Assembly: GCA_024400505.1 (NCBI GenBank)
Contig: JAKSMP010000011.1
Span: forward strand, 1 to 49,181
Reading direction: 5' to 3'
Source of the DNA: Bacteroidales bacterium
Lineage (GTDB): Bacteria > Bacteroidota > Bacteroidia > Bacteroidales > P3
Length of the DNA: 49,181 nt
Positions within the stretch are counted from its first letter, which is position 1. Each line of letters opens with the position of its first letter. The translations under genes were made by a program, and so were the position numbers. The notes under the pieces are model-generated. The model had not been told where the DNA came from. It did not search any database and was given only the letters and a program-made list of their open reading frames with translations. This document shows positions 25,542 through 33,984 of this stretch, one piece after another.

Positions 25542-25563
25542 CTAATCCACAAAAAATACCATT

Positions 25564-26298
25564 ATGAAAAAAGCAATCATTTATTCTGTATCCATTTTCA
25601 GCATCGCTATGGTTATCTGCGTATTCCTGGGTGGGAAATACTTAGTAAAAGCCAGAGGCCATGAGCGTACAATCTCTGTTGTGGGCAAAGCCGAACGCGA
25701 CTTTGTATCCGACCTTATTGTATGGGATTTTTCCTACAATGTGCTCGATTCCGAAATGAAACAAGGATATGCTTCCATCAAAGAAATCAACAAAACCGTG
25801 TCCGACTATCTTGCAAGCAAAGGTGTTGATACAAAAGACATCCAGTTCCGCACTCTCGACTGCAACAAAGAGAACGAATACCATTACAATAATGGCAATT
25901 CCTATTACACATTCCTGGGATACCGTCTCAACCAATATGTGCGCATAGAATCCAACGATGTAGATAAAGTGGAAAAAATCTCTCGCGAAATGGCAGAACT
26001 ACTCGACCGAGGAATCAACCTTGAAAGCAATTCCTTATCGTACTACTATACCAAACTTTCCGATCTCAAGATTGAAATGCTTTCCGAAGCATCCTCCGAT
26101 GCACACAACCGAGCTGAGACCATCGCCAAAAGTGCTGGTTCACATCTGAGCGGCCTCAAAGAAGGCAACATGGGAGTGTTCCAAATCACCGCTCCAAATT
26201 CGGCTGACGAGGACTACACTTGGGGTGGCGCGTTCAACACTACTTCAAAAATCAAACGAGCCAGCATCAACATGCGACTCACTTATTATGTAAGATAA
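25564..26298 (+). CDS. SIMPL (DUF541) domain protein
   Basis: The 244-residue protein has an N-terminal hydrophobic segment (IIYSVSIFSIAMVICVFLGG) that acts as an anchor or signal. A SIMPL/DUF541 domain follows: ISVVGKAERDFVSDL near the start, QFRTLDCNKENEY, and AHNRAETIAKSAG in the C-terminal half. SIMPL proteins are envelope proteins of poorly known function, in some bacteria tied to oxidative stress. It starts 22 bp after the terminator and is followed 10 bp later by the 5'-nucleotidase, suggesting a pair. Confidence 0.9.
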   Translation: MKKAIIYSVSIFSIAMVICVFLGGKYLVKARGHERTISVVGKAERDFVSDLIVWDFSYNVLDSEMKQGYASIKEINKTVSDYLASKGVDTKDIQFRTLDCNKENEYHYNNGNSYYTFLGYRLNQYVRIESNDVDKVEKISREMAELLDRGINLESNSLSYYYTKLSDLKIEMLSEASSDAHNRAETIAKSAGSHLSGLKEGNMGVFQITAPNSADEDYTWGGAFNTTSKIKRASINMRLTYYVR

Positions 26299-26308
26299 TT
26301 CCCACTTT

Positions 26309-27895
26309 GTGAATAAGAAATACCTTCTATGGCTGTTCCTTGCCTTTTGCATTCATGGCTGGGGGCAGCCATTAACGTTTTCCGGCAACGACGTAGTGAT
26401 ACTCTTCGATAATGATGTTCACGGAGCTATCGAAGGCTATCCCAAAATGGCCAAAATAAAAGATAGTATTAGCGCTTTATGCCCTAACACCATTACCATT
26501 TCTTGCGGAGACTTCCTATCTGGCACACCACTTGGCACTTATTCAAAAGGGGGCTACATCATACGTCTAATGAACGCTGTGGGCTATGACATTATCACCC
26601 TGGGGAATCATGAATTTGACTATGGTATTCCTCAGTTGATGAACCGCATGAGGCAGCTAAATGCTACCACCATCTGCTGCAACTTTCTGCAAACAAACAA
26701 TCGCAATATTTGCAGGAATGGAATTCAAAAAAAATATGGGGAACTCAAAGTGGCATTTATTGGTGTCACCACGCCACACGTACCCACTACTAGCACCCCA
26801 CAACATTTTCAAGACTCTTCAGGCAATTGGCTCTACACCTTTGCACCAAACAACCTACATGAGATCATTCAACACAATATTGATGGGGAAAAAACGATGG
26901 GAGCAGATGTAGTAGTGCTGGTTTCGCATGTGGGCTCTTCTGATTTGCCAGAATTAATATCCAAAATCTCGGGTATTGATGTTGTACTTGACGGACACAG
27001 TCACGACATTATTCCTCATGCGACACTTAAAGACCGAGACGGCAAAGAGGTGATTTGGTGTTCAACAGGATCCCATTTCAAACACATCGGGCAAGTAGTA
27101 ATCACACCTCAAGGAGAGATAAATACAACCCTCATAAACACCAATTCTATCCAAGCCACGAACCATCCTACATACGACACGCTAACCAAAATAAAACAAG
27201 AGTATGACTCCATTGGCAATCGGCATGTTGGATTCAGCGAATATACACTTTCACGAGACCCAACCAATCCCAACCATGCAGACTCTCCTGTGGGAAATTT
27301 CTTTGCAGATGCTTACCGCATCATGGCCAAAGCCGAGATTGGAGTGGCTAACGGAGGTGGACTACGGGCAGATTTACCTGAAGGAGAATTACTTTTTTAC
27401 CACCTACATTCCATCACTCCTTTCAATAACAAACTAGCGGTAATCAGGGTTAGTGGCCAATGTTTGCTGGACGCATTGGAAATGGGATGCCACCAATGGC
27501 CCCAAAGTAGAGGTGCATTTCTCCAAGTGTCAGGCCTTAGATATCAGATAGACACAACTTTGGAGAAAAGTCCAACCATTCTAGACTCAAATGGAATTCT
27601 ATTGAAGATAGAAGGGGCTCGCCGCATTTGCCATGCACAAGTGTTTGACACATCTATGCATCTGTGGACAGACATCGTCCCTCAGCAATATTACTCAATA
27701 GCCGGATCAGACTATGTACTTATTAAACACGGCGATGGGCACAACTTCTATGATGCACAGATCATTCAATCTGATGAAATGCTTGACGTACAAGTATTGG
27801 AAGAATACCTTCATAAGATGCTATGCGACCACATACCCGCAGAATACAAACACTCTATTGGGCGCATATACAAAACCGGAGCCCAAAGTCAATAA
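26309..27895 (+). CDS. Exported 5'-nucleotidase/UshA-family metallophosphoesterase
   Basis: The 528-residue product starts with GTG at 26309, 10 bp after the SIMPL gene, and has a signal peptide ending near GWGQ. The metallophosphoesterase domain shows the metal ligands in FDNDVHG, GDFLSG, TLGNHEFDYG, SHVGSSDLPEL and DGHSHDI. The C-terminal 5'-nucleotidase domain shows GNFFADAYRIMAKAEIGVANGG, ITPFNN and AGSDYVLIKHGDG, which form the nucleotide-binding site. It likely releases phosphate from nucleotides in the periplasm. Confidence 0.93.
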   Translation: MNKKYLLWLFLAFCIHGWGQPLTFSGNDVVILFDNDVHGAIEGYPKMAKIKDSISALCPNTITISCGDFLSGTPLGTYSKGGYIIRLMNAVGYDIITLGNHEFDYGIPQLMNRMRQLNATTICCNFLQTNNRNICRNGIQKKYGELKVAFIGVTTPHVPTTSTPQHFQDSSGNWLYTFAPNNLHEIIQHNIDGEKTMGADVVVLVSHVGSSDLPELISKISGIDVVLDGHSHDIIPHATLKDRDGKEVIWCSTGSHFKHIGQVVITPQGEINTTLINTNSIQATNHPTYDTLTKIKQEYDSIGNRHVGFSEYTLSRDPTNPNHADSPVGNFFADAYRIMAKAEIGVANGGGLRADLPEGELLFYHLHSITPFNNKLAVIRVSGQCLLDALEMGCHQWPQSRGAFLQVSGLRYQIDTTLEKSPTILDSNGILLKIEGARRICHAQVFDTSMHLWTDIVPQQYYSIAGSDYVLIKHGDGHNFYDAQIIQSDEMLDVQVLEEYLHKMLCDHIPAEYKHSIGRIYKTGAQSQ

Positions 27896-27900
27896 CCAAT

Positions 27901-27933
27901 AAAGCTGGGCAGATTGGTCTCTGCCCAGCTTTA
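27901..27933. terminator. Bidirectional terminator between the 5'-nucleotidase gene and dacB
   Basis: A perfect 12-bp stem AAAGCTGGGCAG/CTGCCCAGCTTT (27901-27912 with 27921-27932) carries A and T ends that suit both convergent genes. Confidence 0.92.
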
Positions 27934-27951
27934 TAATAAGGGAAGTACTGA

Positions 27952-29388
27952 TTACAGCTTCACAATTTCCTCTATAATATTGCGAATGAGACGATCCATC
28001 GTCAGATCATCACAATCATAATTATTGCACATTATCGCGAAAGAGAACATTTCATCATCATCGTTTGTGAAATAGCCCACAAAGTTTCGCACACCAGGCA
28101 TAATACCGCTCTTTACTTTAAGTGAACAACCTCCAGGAATGTCCGGAATAACGGCATACTCTGGCATTTTTTGACTAATACCAAGAGCACTCGCAAAGTC
28201 CCAGAAGAAGGGCTGACGAGCCACAGCATCCAGAAACTGAGTGACAAAATAGGCCGACACATAATTGTTCCGCGACAGACCACTACCATCCACCATCTTT
28301 ACATCTTTAGTGTTTAAATTGAGTTCTTTAAAATAGTCATAGAGGCTTTTTCTACCAGACTCGTAGCATCCATGACCATCGCGGATATAGCCAAGCAATT
28401 TAAACAAGCTTTCTGCCGCCAGAGTGCTATTTGTCTGGGTAGTAAGAGCTGTGATTGTAAAGAGGTTAAATGAAGTATCTATGCAGATTTTCTTAATCTG
28501 TTTAGGCATCTCAAAATCAGTTGAGGGCTCGCCCGTAACATAGATACCATGGCTACGAAGGTACTGAGTAAAGGCCTTTCCCATAAAAAGAGCTGGATGC
28601 GGGAGCGAGGCACGGAAATGCGTGTCAGCAGTTCCTAGCGGCACTACGCCACGACAAATACGGCCATCCTCATAAGGCGACCCGAAAAAGGTGACACTAA
28701 AAGAAGTATCACGAGACCCAGTAGTAAGATGATTTGCAATCTTGATTTCTGGGCTAATCGATGTGATAATGGCGGGATCGCCTACTCGGCGACCTGCCCT
28801 GACATGTACATCAACAGAGTTTTCATTATAATTAAGGCCACAAGCTCCGCTGCCGAGAGCATTACCAATATCAGACCATTGCCAAGATGGATGCATCATC
28901 TCATCCTCATAAAGGGTTGTATCAACATAAACACGGCCAGACACCTTGCGGATGCCCAACTTGCGCATATTGGCAGCCAAACGGTGGAAAGTAGAGTCCG
29001 TATGAGGGAAACGGTCGGAGCAGAAGAATGGATCGCCCGAACCCACAATAATCAAGTCGCCATTGAGGGTTCCTTGGTTGTCGATATTGCCCGAATAATA
29101 GAGGTAATTCTCGAAAGTGAATTTAGGGCCTAGATGCTTGTAAGCTGCTGCCGAAGTAAAAAGCTTGTTAATTGCAGCAGGCATCACAGCCAAATTCTCG
29201 TTTCTAGCATATACCAAACTATCTTTGGTAATATTGTGAATACATACCGAGAAGGCTGCATGTTTGACATCCTGACGGCGAGTGATGCGACGAACCACAA
29301 AATCCACCCGGTCAGTATTCTGAGCCCAAAGGGACATACCCGATAAGCCCAAGCATAAGAGAAGCAGAATCTTTCTGCAAGCGTTCAT
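27952..29388 (-). CDS. dacB: PBP4-type D-Ala-D-Ala carboxypeptidase homolog lacking the catalytic serine
   Basis: The 478-residue exported protein (signal peptide ending LWAQ) is a full-length PBP4/DacB, S13 family. Members cleave D-Ala-D-Ala bonds in peptidoglycan. The SxxK motif, normally PASxxK, reads PAAINK here: residue 72 is Ala (codon GCA at 29173-29175) while Lys75 is kept. The SxN motif is intact (SRN, 372-374) and KTG is present as KSG (426-428). There is no frameshift or stop. So the fold is kept but acylation looks impossible, suggesting a pseudoenzyme or binding role. It is last in the glsA-glsB-engB-dacB operon, 10 bp after engB. Confidence 0.93.
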   Translation of the reverse strand: MNACRKILLLLCLGLSGMSLWAQNTDRVDFVVRRITRRQDVKHAAFSVCIHNITKDSLVYARNENLAVMPAAINKLFTSAAAYKHLGPKFTFENYLYYSGNIDNQGTLNGDLIIVGSGDPFFCSDRFPHTDSTFHRLAANMRKLGIRKVSGRVYVDTTLYEDEMMHPSWQWSDIGNALGSGACGLNYNENSVDVHVRAGRRVGDPAIITSISPEIKIANHLTTGSRDTSFSVTFFGSPYEDGRICRGVVPLGTADTHFRASLPHPALFMGKAFTQYLRSHGIYVTGEPSTDFEMPKQIKKICIDTSFNLFTITALTTQTNSTLAAESLFKLLGYIRDGHGCYESGRKSLYDYFKELNLNTKDVKMVDGSGLSRNNYVSAYFVTQFLDAVARQPFFWDFASALGISQKMPEYAVIPDIPGGCSLKVKSGIMPGVRNFVGYFTNDDDEMFSFAIMCNNYDCDDLTMDRLIRNIIEEIVKL

Positions 29389-29398
29389 TGTGATAGTA

Positions 29399-30004
29399 TT
29401 AGTTGATATTCAATGATTCGTTAATTTCTTCTATTCGGTTGAGTACCTGTTCGCGGCCATAGTGCGAAACAGAAGATGTAAGAAGCATCTCAGGCAAATC
29501 CTCCCACGTCTCAGCCAAAGTACGCTTATAATTGGTGACCGTTGCAGCCACATCGCGTTGCTTCTGTTTATCAATCTTCGTGAAAATAATACTCAGCGGA
29601 ACACCATTCATGCCTAGGAAATTGATAAATTCCAAATCAATTTTTTGGGGCGGGATACGACTGTCCACCAGCACAAACACATTGATGAGAGCTTCGCGGT
29701 TCAGGAGATAATCAGTTATCATCTTTTGCCACTTCTCACGAGAGGTTTTGGAAGTCCGGGCATATCCATAGCCAGGCAAATCCACCAAATACCATTTCTG
29801 ATTGATCAAAAAATGGTTGATAAGCTGGGTCTTACCCGGACGCACACTGGTTTTAGCCAAACCTTTATTGTTGGTGAGCATATTAATGAGGGATGATTTT
29901 CCCACATTGCTCCTGCCAATAAAGGCATACTCCGGCAATCCCGTGTCGGGGCATTTACGATAGTCTGTATTGCTTACTACAAATTCGGCACTCTTTACAT
30001 CCAT
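29399..30004 (-). CDS. engB: Ribosome biogenesis GTPase EngB/YsxC
   Basis: This 201-residue GTPase of the YihA/YsxC family is needed for large ribosomal subunit assembly. G1 is [12 protein letters not shown], the G3 region is DLPGYGYA, G4 is TKIDK and G5 is TSS. Its length is typical. It lies 26 bp after glsB and 10 bp before dacB, within one apparent operon. Confidence 0.97.
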   Translation of the reverse strand: MDVKSAEFVVSNTDYRKCPDTGLPEYAFIGRSNVGKSSLINMLTNNKGLAKTSVRPGKTQLINHFLINQKWYLVDLPGYGYARTSKTSREKWQKMITDYLLNREALINVFVLVDSRIPPQKIDLEFINFLGMNGVPLSIIFTKIDKQKQRDVAATVTNYKRTLAETWEDLPEMLLTSSVSHYGREQVLNRIEEINESLNIN

Positions 30005-30030
30005 CTTTTCGACTTAATCAGTATCTGTGA

Positions 30031-31158
30031 TTACTTATTACTATTACGGTAACGTTGACGCATTTTCCTGCGTTGAAGACGAACATCTTTGGCTGCCTGC
30101 TGTTTAAGCATACGCAGGCGCTTGAGCTCGGCACGTTCGCTTTCGTCAATCTTCTTCCACCAAGGCATCCGCTTCATGTTGATACGGAAGAGACGGATGC
30201 GATCAAGCACTTGGTTGCGTGTATCATATGACTCCATATATCGGGCACGCTTTTCTGGAATAATATCGTTGATGGTTACCAAGATACCCGTTTCATCGGT
30301 ATCGCCAAACTCTTTATTCATAGCCGTGCCAAAGGAGCGCATAGTTGGAGATAGACCCATATAGGCATTGATCATAGCTGGCACATAGCTGCCCAACTCT
30401 CGCACACTACGTACTAGTATTTGATAGTCTTCTTTATAATTACGACCATTAAAAAGGGCATGGAGCTTATTCAAATCTGTCTCAATTGGCAGTTTCTCGT
30501 ATGGCCACACCAAGCCATCGCGGTCGGGGAAATGCTTTTGCATGAAGAACAGGATGAAATCTTTGGCCTGGCGATTCATCTGAGGATACATGGTTATCTT
30601 GCCAAAGAAATAGCGAGTTTCTGGAATCTCCAATGCAATAGCACCCAAACCATCCCATAAGTTGTCAAGTGAATAAAGGCCTTTACGGAGATTGTTTCCT
30701 GGTTGATAATCGGGTTGCACAAAAGCACGACCGAGTTCAACTGTATATGGAAGATAATTGTTGACAAAATCTTCGGAATACTGAAACAACTCAGCTGTGG
30801 GTGTAGCAATAGGGCCATCATCCAAATGCATCATGTTGCTACCATGTATGAAACGATATCCGCCTACGATTTCCTCGTCTTCGGGGCTCCATACAAAAAG
30901 TTGCTTGAAGCAATAAGGCTCGGGGAGCGTATCGAACTGGTCGATATCGCAATCCTTGCCTGTTCCACCGCCATCAAGGGCAAAACTGAGTTCGCGAAGG
31001 CGTCCAATCTCGCGCATAATGTTGGGTGAAAGGTGCGCCGTGGTGATATAGATTTCTTTATTGCCGCAATTGGTCTTTCGAAGGAAATTACGATGTTTGA
31101 GCTCAGAACGGATGAGCTCTCTGGGAACCTTGGGGATAATGTATGAAGTGTCAATCAT
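30031..31158 (-). CDS. glsB: GlsB-like N-acyltransferase for glycine lipid synthesis
   Basis: The 375-residue protein belongs to the OlsB/hemolysin-like acyltransferase family with a GNAT-type fold. In Bacteroides, GlsB transfers a 3-hydroxy fatty acid to the amino group of glycine, and GlsA then adds a second acyl chain to give a glycine lipid. Visible family stretches are REIGRLRELSFALDGGGTGKDCDIDQFD, VGGYRFIHGSNM and YTVELGRAFVQPDYQ. The C-terminal ~40 residues are very basic. It follows glsA after 39 bp, which strongly supports the assignment. Confidence 0.87.
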   Translation of the reverse strand: MIDTSYIIPKVPRELIRSELKHRNFLRKTNCGNKEIYITTAHLSPNIMREIGRLRELSFALDGGGTGKDCDIDQFDTLPEPYCFKQLFVWSPEDEEIVGGYRFIHGSNMMHLDDGPIATPTAELFQYSEDFVNNYLPYTVELGRAFVQPDYQPGNNLRKGLYSLDNLWDGLGAIALEIPETRYFFGKITMYPQMNRQAKDFILFFMQKHFPDRDGLVWPYEKLPIETDLNKLHALFNGRNYKEDYQILVRSVRELGSYVPAMINAYMGLSPTMRSFGTAMNKEFGDTDETGILVTINDIIPEKRARYMESYDTRNQVLDRIRLFRINMKRMPWWKKIDESERAELKRLRMLKQQAAKDVRLQRRKMRQRYRNSNK

Positions 31159-31197
31159 ATTGTTGATTTTCAGTAATGAGGAATGGATTATCTGTAA

Positions 31198-32070
31198 TTA
31201 TGCTATAAATTCAGCCCGAGGATTATCCTTGAGGCGATAACAATGGTCTTGCAGCAGTTGAGCCCACTCTTTTGCTGTATGTCGTTGGTCAAAAGTGTCG
31301 TAGGGGATTGGCCGACCTACGATGAGGTGCACCTTCTTGCCTCGTTGGGCAAACATCTCGCTAGGGAGAAGAGCCATTTCAAAATTGAACTTCACACCCA
31401 GCCACTGGCGGAAACGAGCAATGTTATAAAAGCGTTTACGATTATTTGCATCGAAATAAAAAGGCACAATATCGCGCTGATAACGAATAGCCTTCTTCAC
31501 GAAAGTGGGCTTCCATTCTAAATCGCGGATGCCACCACCCTTCTGCTTACGCGAGCAAAGGCCTGCTGGGAAATAAAGAAGTGCATTTTCGCCACCAAAA
31601 GCAGCTTCCAGCATACCCGCATTGGCCGAAGTGCGATGGACTTTATCAATCGGAATGAAAAGCGGAGCCAATGCCGGAAGGTGAAGCAGAAAATCATTAA
31701 CGGGGAACTTTATGTCCTTACGATAACGCCCAATTGCACCCATTAGCACCAATCCATCAGGCCCGCCAAGAGGATGATTGCCCGCAATGATGGGATAGCC
31801 TTCGGTAGGGATATTTTCTGGGTTTGTCACTTCCACTTTTATGTCGAGATCTTCATTGTGAGAATCGCCCAATATAGCGTCCACAAAGTCCAGTCCGAAC
31901 TTATGGCGATAGCGATAAATACCAGAATTGATTTCTGGAAGGTGCAACAATCGTTCCATGAGTCCCACCAATAGACGCGGAAGTTTAACGTTCTTCTTGG
32001 ATAGAATATTTTGAATATCAAGAAATTTCTCTGATATTGATTCGGGGTCGATATGATCGTATGTTTGCAT
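31198..32070 (-). CDS. glsA: GlsA-like O-acyltransferase (PlsC family)
   Basis: The 290-residue protein is a 1-acylglycerol-3-phosphate-type acyltransferase. The catalytic motif is NHPLGGPD (His99, Asp105), a form of the HxxxxD motif with one extra residue. The FPEG-equivalent is FPAGLCSRKQKG, and a later block is VPFYFDANNRKRFYN. Next to GlsB it is expected to add the second fatty acyl chain to N-acyl glycine at the inner membrane. Its promoter box lies 24 bp upstream, giving a short leader. Confidence 0.87.
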   Translation of the reverse strand: MQTYDHIDPESISEKFLDIQNILSKKNVKLPRLLVGLMERLLHLPEINSGIYRYRHKFGLDFVDAILGDSHNEDLDIKVEVTNPENIPTEGYPIIAGNHPLGGPDGLVLMGAIGRYRKDIKFPVNDFLLHLPALAPLFIPIDKVHRTSANAGMLEAAFGGENALLYFPAGLCSRKQKGGGIRDLEWKPTFVKKAIRYQRDIVPFYFDANNRKRFYNIARFRQWLGVKFNFEMALLPSEMFAQRGKKVHLIVGRPIPYDTFDQRHTAKEWAQLLQDHCYRLKDNPRAEFIA

Positions 32071-32093
32071 CTGGCTCCATTATTATGAGTTTG

Positions 32094-32101
32094 CAAAGAT
32101 A
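32094..32101 (-). promoter_or_regulatory. Promoter of the glsA-glsB-engB-dacB operon
   Basis: On the minus strand this reads TATCTTTG, fitting TAnnTTTG, immediately before glsA. Confidence 0.65.
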
Positions 32102-32235
32102 CGAAAAAAAATTTAATACTTTAGCAATTTATTATATATTGTTGATTATTGGTAAAGTTCACTCTTCTTTTCTAGTGTGGGTGCATGCGGCAAAAGGCAA
32201 CACACCTAGACTGCTTTAACCGATTTCATAAAGTC

Positions 32236-32264
32236 ATAAAAAAAGACGCCCATAGTAGGGCGCC
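32236..32264 (-). terminator. Terminator of the small heat-shock gene
   Basis: The hairpin CGCCC/GGGCG (32247-32251 with 32258-32262) is followed on the minus strand by TC and a run of T. It lies 25 bp after the stop codon of the gene at 32289. Confidence 0.75.
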
Positions 32265-32288
32265 TTTTCGGTTAGGTCTTATATACCA

Positions 32289-32729
32289 TCATTTGATTTC
32301 AATCCGTTGAAGGAGATTCTGCTTCTCCTGTTCGGTGAATTTGGGCAACGTGATGATGAGAATGCCGTTTTCAACGTTAGCTGAGATAGCCTCTTTTTTC
32401 ACATTGTCGGGGAGCGATAGCAGTTTCTTGAACTGCAGCTGGCTGAATTCACGGCGAATGTAGCGGCGATTGGGTTGTTCGTTTTCTTCTTTCTGTTCGT
32501 GCTGTGCCAACTCCACAATCAGCGTATTGTCGCTATCTATGCTCAGACGCAAATCGTCTTTGCTGAGCCCCGGCACAAGCAGTTCAAGTTGATAGTCGGT
32601 TTCCGACTCGCTCACGTTCATCTTTGGGGTTGCGTGCGCTTCAGTCACTTCGTTGCTCCAGGTGTTCCAATTCAGCAATTCATTAAGCAATGAAGGCATT
32701 ACATCTTGATTTCTTTTAGCTACTAACAT
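32289..32729 (-). CDS. Small heat-shock protein, Hsp20/alpha-crystallin family
   Basis: The 146-residue chaperone binds unfolding proteins and prevents aggregation. The alpha-crystallin domain spans about 38-132 (MNVSESETDYQLELLVPGL, RRYIRREFSQLQFKKLLSLP, then ENGILIITLPK near the end). The final IEI is the I-x-I motif that joins subunits into oligomers. An AGGAG sits 9 bp before the ATG, a rarer Shine-Dalgarno for this genome. No CIRCE-type HrcA site is visible upstream. Confidence 0.95.
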   Translation of the reverse strand: MLVAKRNQDVMPSLLNELLNWNTWSNEVTEAHATPKMNVSESETDYQLELLVPGLSKDDLRLSIDSDNTLIVELAQHEQKEENEQPNRRYIRREFSQLQFKKLLSLPDNVKKEAISANVENGILIITLPKFTEQEKQNLLQRIEIK

Positions 32730-33103
32730 TTTATTAATCTCCTATTTTTTGTTTTGTTTATTATTTTTTTGTCTTTGGCTTTTGTCTCAACCGCCGACGC
32801 CCTATATATTATCAAGCACCATGCCGCCATCTTTTCCCTGTCAAAATTACCGATTGTGAGTTATTTTAACCAATCCGATATTGCCAAAATTACCGAACTT
32901 AGATAAAGCCGAGCCATCACGATAGCTATATCCTCACATTTTAGGTCCCTAATAATGACGTGCCGAGAAAGGGGAAACGTTATTATTTTGCTACACAAGA
33001 AGGACTTTGGGCCTAATGACGACAATTTTTAATTGGCGGCTAGACAAGGAATCCATAACTGATGCCAAGCAAAACACCTAGCATCTGCCCCCAAACACAG
33101 CCC

Positions 33104-33218
33104 AAGTTAAGGCCTCCTTGGATCATAAGTTAAGCCAACCCGCAGCCATAAGTTAAGGCTTGCCTTGGTCTTAACTTACGCCTCGCCTCAGTCCTAAGTA
33201 ATGACGAGAAGCGGCTTA
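33104..33218. repeat. Five 23-bp tandem repeats, AAGTTAAG type
   Basis: Units start at 33104, 33127, 33150, 33173 and 33196, with spacing of exactly 23 bp. The first three begin AAGTTAAG and the last two diverge to AACTTACG and AAGTAATG. The rest of each unit varies but is G/C-rich. Confidence 0.8.
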
Positions 33219-33314
33219 TCCCAACCCTCAAACCAACCCGCGCCATCGCAATAAATATAATTTGATAACAAAGCACATACAGAATTGTTTGTTGGTTATT
33301 CACTTTTCCTCAGC

Positions 33315-33403
33315 AGATATATGGTTTACGTTCGTCAGGTATATGGTTCCTCGTCGTCAGATATATATCTCCCGACCATCGAGATATATGGTTGCTGCGC
33401 GTT
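33315..33403. repeat. Four 22-23 bp tandem repeats, AGATATATGG type
   Basis: Units start at 33315, 33337, 33359 and 33382 (spacing 22, 22, 23). The first ten bases are AGATATATGG with one or two changes, followed by variable C/G/T-rich sequence. The array ends 46 bp before a promoter box. Confidence 0.8.
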
Positions 33404-33448
33404 AAAGATTATATCTATCTTAAATCACAACGAACCAATAATTATTCG

Positions 33449-33456
33449 TATCTTTG
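33449..33456 (+). promoter_or_regulatory. -7 promoter box for the small lipoprotein gene
   Basis: TATCTTTG fits TAnnTTTG and lies 23 bp before the ATG at 33480. Confidence 0.65.
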
Positions 33457-33479
33457 CAAACTATTCAAACTAAAGAAAA

Positions 33480-33887
33480 ATGAAAAGGAACAATTATTAT
33501 TCGGCATTAATTGCCTTACTAACGCTCGCAATGCTAGGCTCATGCCAACGCGAGAAAACCACTTATATAGTAGAATATGAGTATGACAACACAGATATGA
33601 AAACTGAGTTGATGAAAGTATTTGAGTGCGATTCTCAAGGTTTGGCCAACGGCAAATGGCGCGCCAGCCACCATAGCTACGACACCATCAACACCTCCGA
33701 AGGCCAGCGAATAATAGCAAGCGGCAAAGTGGACGAAGTGGCAAGAGAGGGGTGCACAACCTTGGAAGTGTTTGCTGAGAACTTTGGAGGCTCCAACACC
33801 TGGGAACTGGACACCATCTTCGAGCTAAAAATAAACGAAGAGAACCACTTCTATATCAATTCTGATATGAAATGGAAGAAACGATAA
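33480..33887 (+). CDS. Small lipoprotein of unknown function
   Basis: The 135-residue product has a lipoprotein signal ending LGSC (Cys22). The mature ~113 residues show alternating beta-type hydrophobicity and no motif I recognise. It has its own promoter box and ends before a very strong terminator, so it is a single-gene transcript. It lies directly downstream of the repeat arrays. Confidence 0.8.
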   Translation: MKRNNYYSALIALLTLAMLGSCQREKTTYIVEYEYDNTDMKTELMKVFECDSQGLANGKWRASHHSYDTINTSEGQRIIASGKVDEVAREGCTTLEVFAENFGGSNTWELDTIFELKINEENHFYINSDMKWKKR

Positions 33888-33934
33888 ATGGGCAAAAGTG
33901 ATCATCCACACCTTTTGACTTTTACCACAAAACT

Positions 33935-33972
33935 AAGAAAGGCGGCAACCTTGCGGTTGCCGCCTTTCTTTT
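33935..33972. terminator. Bidirectional terminator with 16-bp stem
   Basis: The left arm 33935-33950 and right arm 33955-33970 are perfectly complementary (AAGAAAGGCGGCAACC and its complement) around a TTGC loop. It serves the lipoprotein gene and, on the other strand, the M16 protease gene. Confidence 0.94.
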
Positions 33973-33984
33973 CGCCCAAATCCA

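Larger units (their letters stand above)
32730..33448. other. Gene-free 720-bp region with repeat arrays
   Basis: No gene can be supported between the heat-shock gene and the lipoprotein at 33480. The region holds two 22-23 bp tandem arrays (33104-33218 and 33315-33403). It also holds older-looking copies: CAAAATTACCGA at 32842 and 32885 (43 bp apart), and TAATGACG at 32953, 33014 and 33199. Confidence 0.7.
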
